A stretch of DNA of 64,000 nucleotides from Oscillospiraceae bacterium (lineage in GTDB: Bacteria > Bacillota > Clostridia > Oscillospirales > Ruminococcaceae), in the NCBI GenBank assembly GCA_017414435.1, contig JAFQMN010000002.1:62001-126000 (forward strand), in the 5' to 3' direction. The position numbers and the translations under genes were made by a program. This document shows positions 61,699 to 64,000 of the stretch, piece after piece. The notes beneath the pieces were generated by a model, which had not been told where the DNA came from, made no database searches, and saw only the letters and a list, made by a program, of their open reading frames with translations. Numbering within the stretch: the stretch's first letter is position 1; every line of letters starts with the position of its first letter.

Positions 61699-63444
61699 CT
61701 ATTTTAGCATTTTAATCCGTTTAAGGATCAACACAATTCTATCTCCTTTTGGTAGCATCTCGATATCTTCCTCTTTTAGTACCTTAAAAAAGCTGAGAGA
61801 CCACAAGCAAAAAAGCCCTACACCACCGAGTATTGCACAGCTTTTAAGCATATTTTGCCATGCGTTTTGCGGTGTTATTAAATTACCGATAAATTCTGCA
61901 ACTAGGCCGAAAATAGCTGTTGAGGCCCCTGCCAGCAATGGTTTTAAAAATACTGAGTTTTTATCTATTTTAATTCTGGTGAATTTAAATACTAATGTGC
62001 AACCTGCAAGTGCGATGAAAACATAGCAGTACAGTGTACCGATTGGTGCGCCTTTGATGTTAATGTGTGGAATTTTTACTAAAATTTTGTTCACATTATA
62101 TTTTATAAATACTCCGCAGGTCATTAGGAAAAATGGTACTTTGACCTTACCTATTGCCTGCAGAATTATATTTGTTGACGACGTTATCGATGAAAATATT
62201 AAGCACAAACCCAAAATTCTTAAACATGGCACAAACAAAGCAATATCTGCTGCCCTTTTTGAATAGATGAGCATTAAGATACTTTTGGCATTAGAAAATA
62301 CTACTCCGCCTACTATAAAAACTAACGTGTTTGTGATTCTTAAGCTACTTTCGATATGTTTTTTTACCTCTGTTTGATTGCCTGTTGAATACGCTGCCGC
62401 TAAATTGGGCAGCAAGCTGACTCCAAAAGAAACCATCATGGCAGGTAAAAAGTTATAAATTGGTAATGTTAAGCCGTAGCCACCCCATAAAAAATTGGGG
62501 ATATCTTCTATTTTGCGACCTGTGGAGTTCAGCATCTGTGCAAAAAAATTCGGGTTCTGGTTAACCGCGTGTTCTAGTCCAATCTTAGCTGTTCTTGCGT
62601 CTATGTTACCAGAAATATTAAATACGATCGAGCTCAAGCAGATTGGTATTGCGATAGTTAAAAGTTCGCTTAAAATTTCACGGTCCACTTTGGTATTTAT
62701 TTCTGATCTTTTTAATTTGTTTTTAGGCCCTTTTGCATGGTAGCACATGGCAAGAAACAGTGTGCCGATTACAGAGCTCACTGCAATTCCGCATACAGCT
62801 CCAGCTGCGCCCAGCATACATTTTGCCTCGTTTATACTAGCAACCGGCAAACCGAACACCATCTTGTTCTTTAGGTATTCGTTTGCACCTAATTTTATAC
62901 CAAAATACATAAACACTGCCCCGAACAGCAGTTTACTCAAAGCCTCTATGATCTCTGAAACTGCTGTGGGGTACATATTCCTTAGACCTTCGTAGTAGCC
63001 TTTATAGGCCCCTGAAAGGCAGCAAAAAAATGCTACCGGAGCCAGTGCTGCAATTGCAAATCTTGCGCCGGGGTTATGCATATAAGCTGAAAGTTCTTTA
63101 TTAAAAATGAGCATGACAAGCATTAAAACCACACCAACCAGCATGAAGAGCCAATGTGCTACCTTGAATGTTCTTCTTGTATATGTATACTCCTTTTTCT
63201 CGGTGCTTTCTGCCACGATTTTAGCGAGCGCTACCGGCAGGCCCGAAATTGACATTGCGTAAAGCGGTTGGTAAATACTATAGGCTGTGCTATAATAGCC
63301 GTTGCCCTCTGCGCCTATGATATTGCCCAAAAGCAATCTGAAAAAAATGCCGATGAATTTCGCCATGAATGTGCCAAACATAATAATTACAGCGCCGTGC
63401 AAAAAACTTTGCCGTTTTGAGCCTAGGCGGTTCTCGTGTTCCAT
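61699..63444 (-). CDS. MurJ/SpoVB-like polysaccharide or lipid flippase
   Basis: This protein has 581 residues with about 14 hydrophobic helices. The N-terminus 'AVIIMFGTFMAKFIGIFFRLLLGNIIGAEGNGYYSTAYSIYQPLYAMSISGLPVALAKIVAES' is that of the MOP-superfamily group containing SpoVB and the Gram-positive MurJ-like flippases, which move lipid-linked wall precursors. The later 'GFGVSLLPNLAAAYS'-type region (here SFGVSLLPNLAAAYS) agrees. SpoVB in B. subtilis is needed for spore cortex; other paralogues serve vegetative wall synthesis. Which this is cannot be decided. Confidence 0.85.
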   Translation of the reverse strand: MEHENRLGSKRQSFLHGAVIIMFGTFMAKFIGIFFRLLLGNIIGAEGNGYYSTAYSIYQPLYAMSISGLPVALAKIVAESTEKKEYTYTRRTFKVAHWLFMLVGVVLMLVMLIFNKELSAYMHNPGARFAIAALAPVAFFCCLSGAYKGYYEGLRNMYPTAVSEIIEALSKLLFGAVFMYFGIKLGANEYLKNKMVFGLPVASINEAKCMLGAAGAVCGIAVSSVIGTLFLAMCYHAKGPKNKLKRSEINTKVDREILSELLTIAIPICLSSIVFNISGNIDARTAKIGLEHAVNQNPNFFAQMLNSTGRKIEDIPNFLWGGYGLTLPIYNFLPAMMVSFGVSLLPNLAAAYSTGNQTEVKKHIESSLRITNTLVFIVGGVVFSNAKSILMLIYSKRAADIALFVPCLRILGLCLIFSSITSSTNIILQAIGKVKVPFFLMTCGVFIKYNVNKILVKIPHINIKGAPIGTLYCYVFIALAGCTLVFKFTRIKIDKNSVFLKPLLAGASTAIFGLVAEFIGNLITPQNAWQNMLKSCAILGGVGLFCLWSLSFFKVLKEEDIEMLPKGDRIVLILKRIKMLK

Positions 63445-63640
63445 TAAAAGTCTCCCTTAGTTTTACTCAAAATATATACATTATATCATAAAAATGATTA
63501 TAACATAAATCCTTCGCTTATTCAATTGCAATTATTTAATCTGTTTGCTTATTGTTTTGTAGATATTGCAATATTTTTGCTTTTTATTTTGTGGTTATTT
63601 GTTTATCCTCCTGAAATTTCATAAATATTATGTTTTAGTA

Positions 63641-63669
63641 TTGACATTTTTATTGCTCTGCAGTATAAT
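63641..63669 (+). promoter_or_regulatory. Promoter for the partial secreted gene
   Basis: TTGACA (63641-63646), 17 bases, TATAAT (63664-63669). A consensus sigma-A promoter 33 bases before the ATG. Confidence 0.85.
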
Positions 63670-63702
63670 TATATCACAATTATTAATAAAGGAGTAGATT
63701 TT

Positions 63703-64000
63703 ATGAAAACAAATTTTAAGAAATTATTTGTGTCCATTTTAACTTGTATTTCTGTTGTGCCTTCGATTAATTTTAAAGTTGGTGCTAGAGGAGCTTTTTT
63801 GATTAATTCAGCGGCAGATTGGATAAATGTTCGTGAACACATAAGACTAGATGAGCATTATACAGAAGGAAAACATTTTGTGCTAAATAACGATATTGTT
63901 CTTAGTGATGAGCAGCATATATGTTGGAATGTTTTTAATGGTACTTTAGATGGTAACGGTCATAAAATAATAATAAATGATGATATTGATGAATGTTTAA
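63703..64000 (+). CDS. Secreted protein, start only (runs off the window)
   Basis: 99 codons are visible from the ATG, which has AAAGGAG eight bases upstream. The signal peptide covers roughly residues 1-28 (MKTNFKKLF, hydrophobic core, ending KVGAR). The next part, 'FVLNNDIVLSD' and 'FNGTLDGNGHKI', is typical of the repeat units that begin surface proteins of the GLUG/right-handed-helix type, where 'F.G.LDGNGH.I' recurs. The remainder is outside the window. Confidence 0.7.
   Translation, partial: MKTNFKKLFVSILTCISVVPSINFKVGARGAFLINSAADWINVREHIRLDEHYTEGKHFVLNNDIVLSDEQHICWNVFNGTLDGNGHKIIINDDIDECL

Overview
The window is AT-rich chromosomal DNA from a low-GC, Gram-positive, Clostridia-like bacterium. 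The evidence is a Spo0A homologue, an LPxTG cell-wall-anchored protein, one-polypeptide glycyl-tRNA synthetase, the cdaA-cdaR c-di-AMP pair, DnaD/DnaI-type replication proteins, a pyruvate kinase with a C-terminal PEP-utiliser-like domain, and strong SD sequences with frequent TTG and GTG starts. Many secreted, lineage-specific proteins of low complexity suggest a host- or gut-associated species. This is inference; the sequence does not give a species name.

Layout. 1-4.9 kb (minus): a contractile-tail-like cluster with a baseplate hub (cut by the window edge), a LysM baseplate protein, a gp25-like wedge, connector/closure/terminator-like proteins and a shortened baseplate J protein. It is interrupted by a probable structured non-coding RNA of about 350 nt. 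5.1-7.9 kb (plus): a Cdc48-like double-AAA ATPase, a small unknown protein and an amphipathic 11-residue-repeat protein. 8.2-12.5 kb (plus): murA, an exported cyclophilin lipoprotein, murC and a DegV protein. 12.5-24.9 kb (minus): a long co-directional run tig-clpP-clpX-lon-mtnN-pgi-methyltransferase-pyk-small zinc-site protein-dnaD-dnaI. 25.2-26.9 kb: an Arg/Glu-rich orphan protein and spo0A. 27-35.6 kb (minus): uppP-cdaA-cdaR-AI-2E permease-gpmI-phosphodiesterase-glyQS-alkD. 35.8-37.8 kb (plus): a small LPxTG protein, tRNA-Met and tRNA-Glu, acyl carrier protein and a MobV-type relaxase homologue. 37.9-45 kb (minus): minD-like, an MgsA-like protein lacking catalytic residues, rqcH, argS, DUF1934-like, recG. 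45.3-48 kb (plus): two secreted coiled-coil proteins in tandem. 48-50 kb (minus): a CBM9-like protein, an MFS transporter and tRNA-Leu. 50.2-55 kb (plus): a peptide deformylase homologue with an apparent signal peptide, then sbcD-sbcC. 55-64 kb: a BMP-type lipoprotein, trpS with an unusual duplicated leader, a large secreted protein, gyrB, a MurJ/SpoVB-like flippase and the start of another secreted protein.

The most unusual items are: (i) the tail-like locus beside a Cdc48-like ATPase, a possible extracellular contractile injection system; (ii) the ncRNA with a 12-bp stem enclosing an 87-nt G-free loop; (iii) two inverted 90-bp repeats, 29 kb apart, each carrying a perfect parS-like palindrome; (iv) the exported peptide deformylase; (v) the trpS leader that repeats the trpS start region and encodes a short peptide with a Trp codon; (vi) the catalytically degenerate MgsA homologue.

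Functions are assigned by recognising motifs in the translated sequence. No database search was run.
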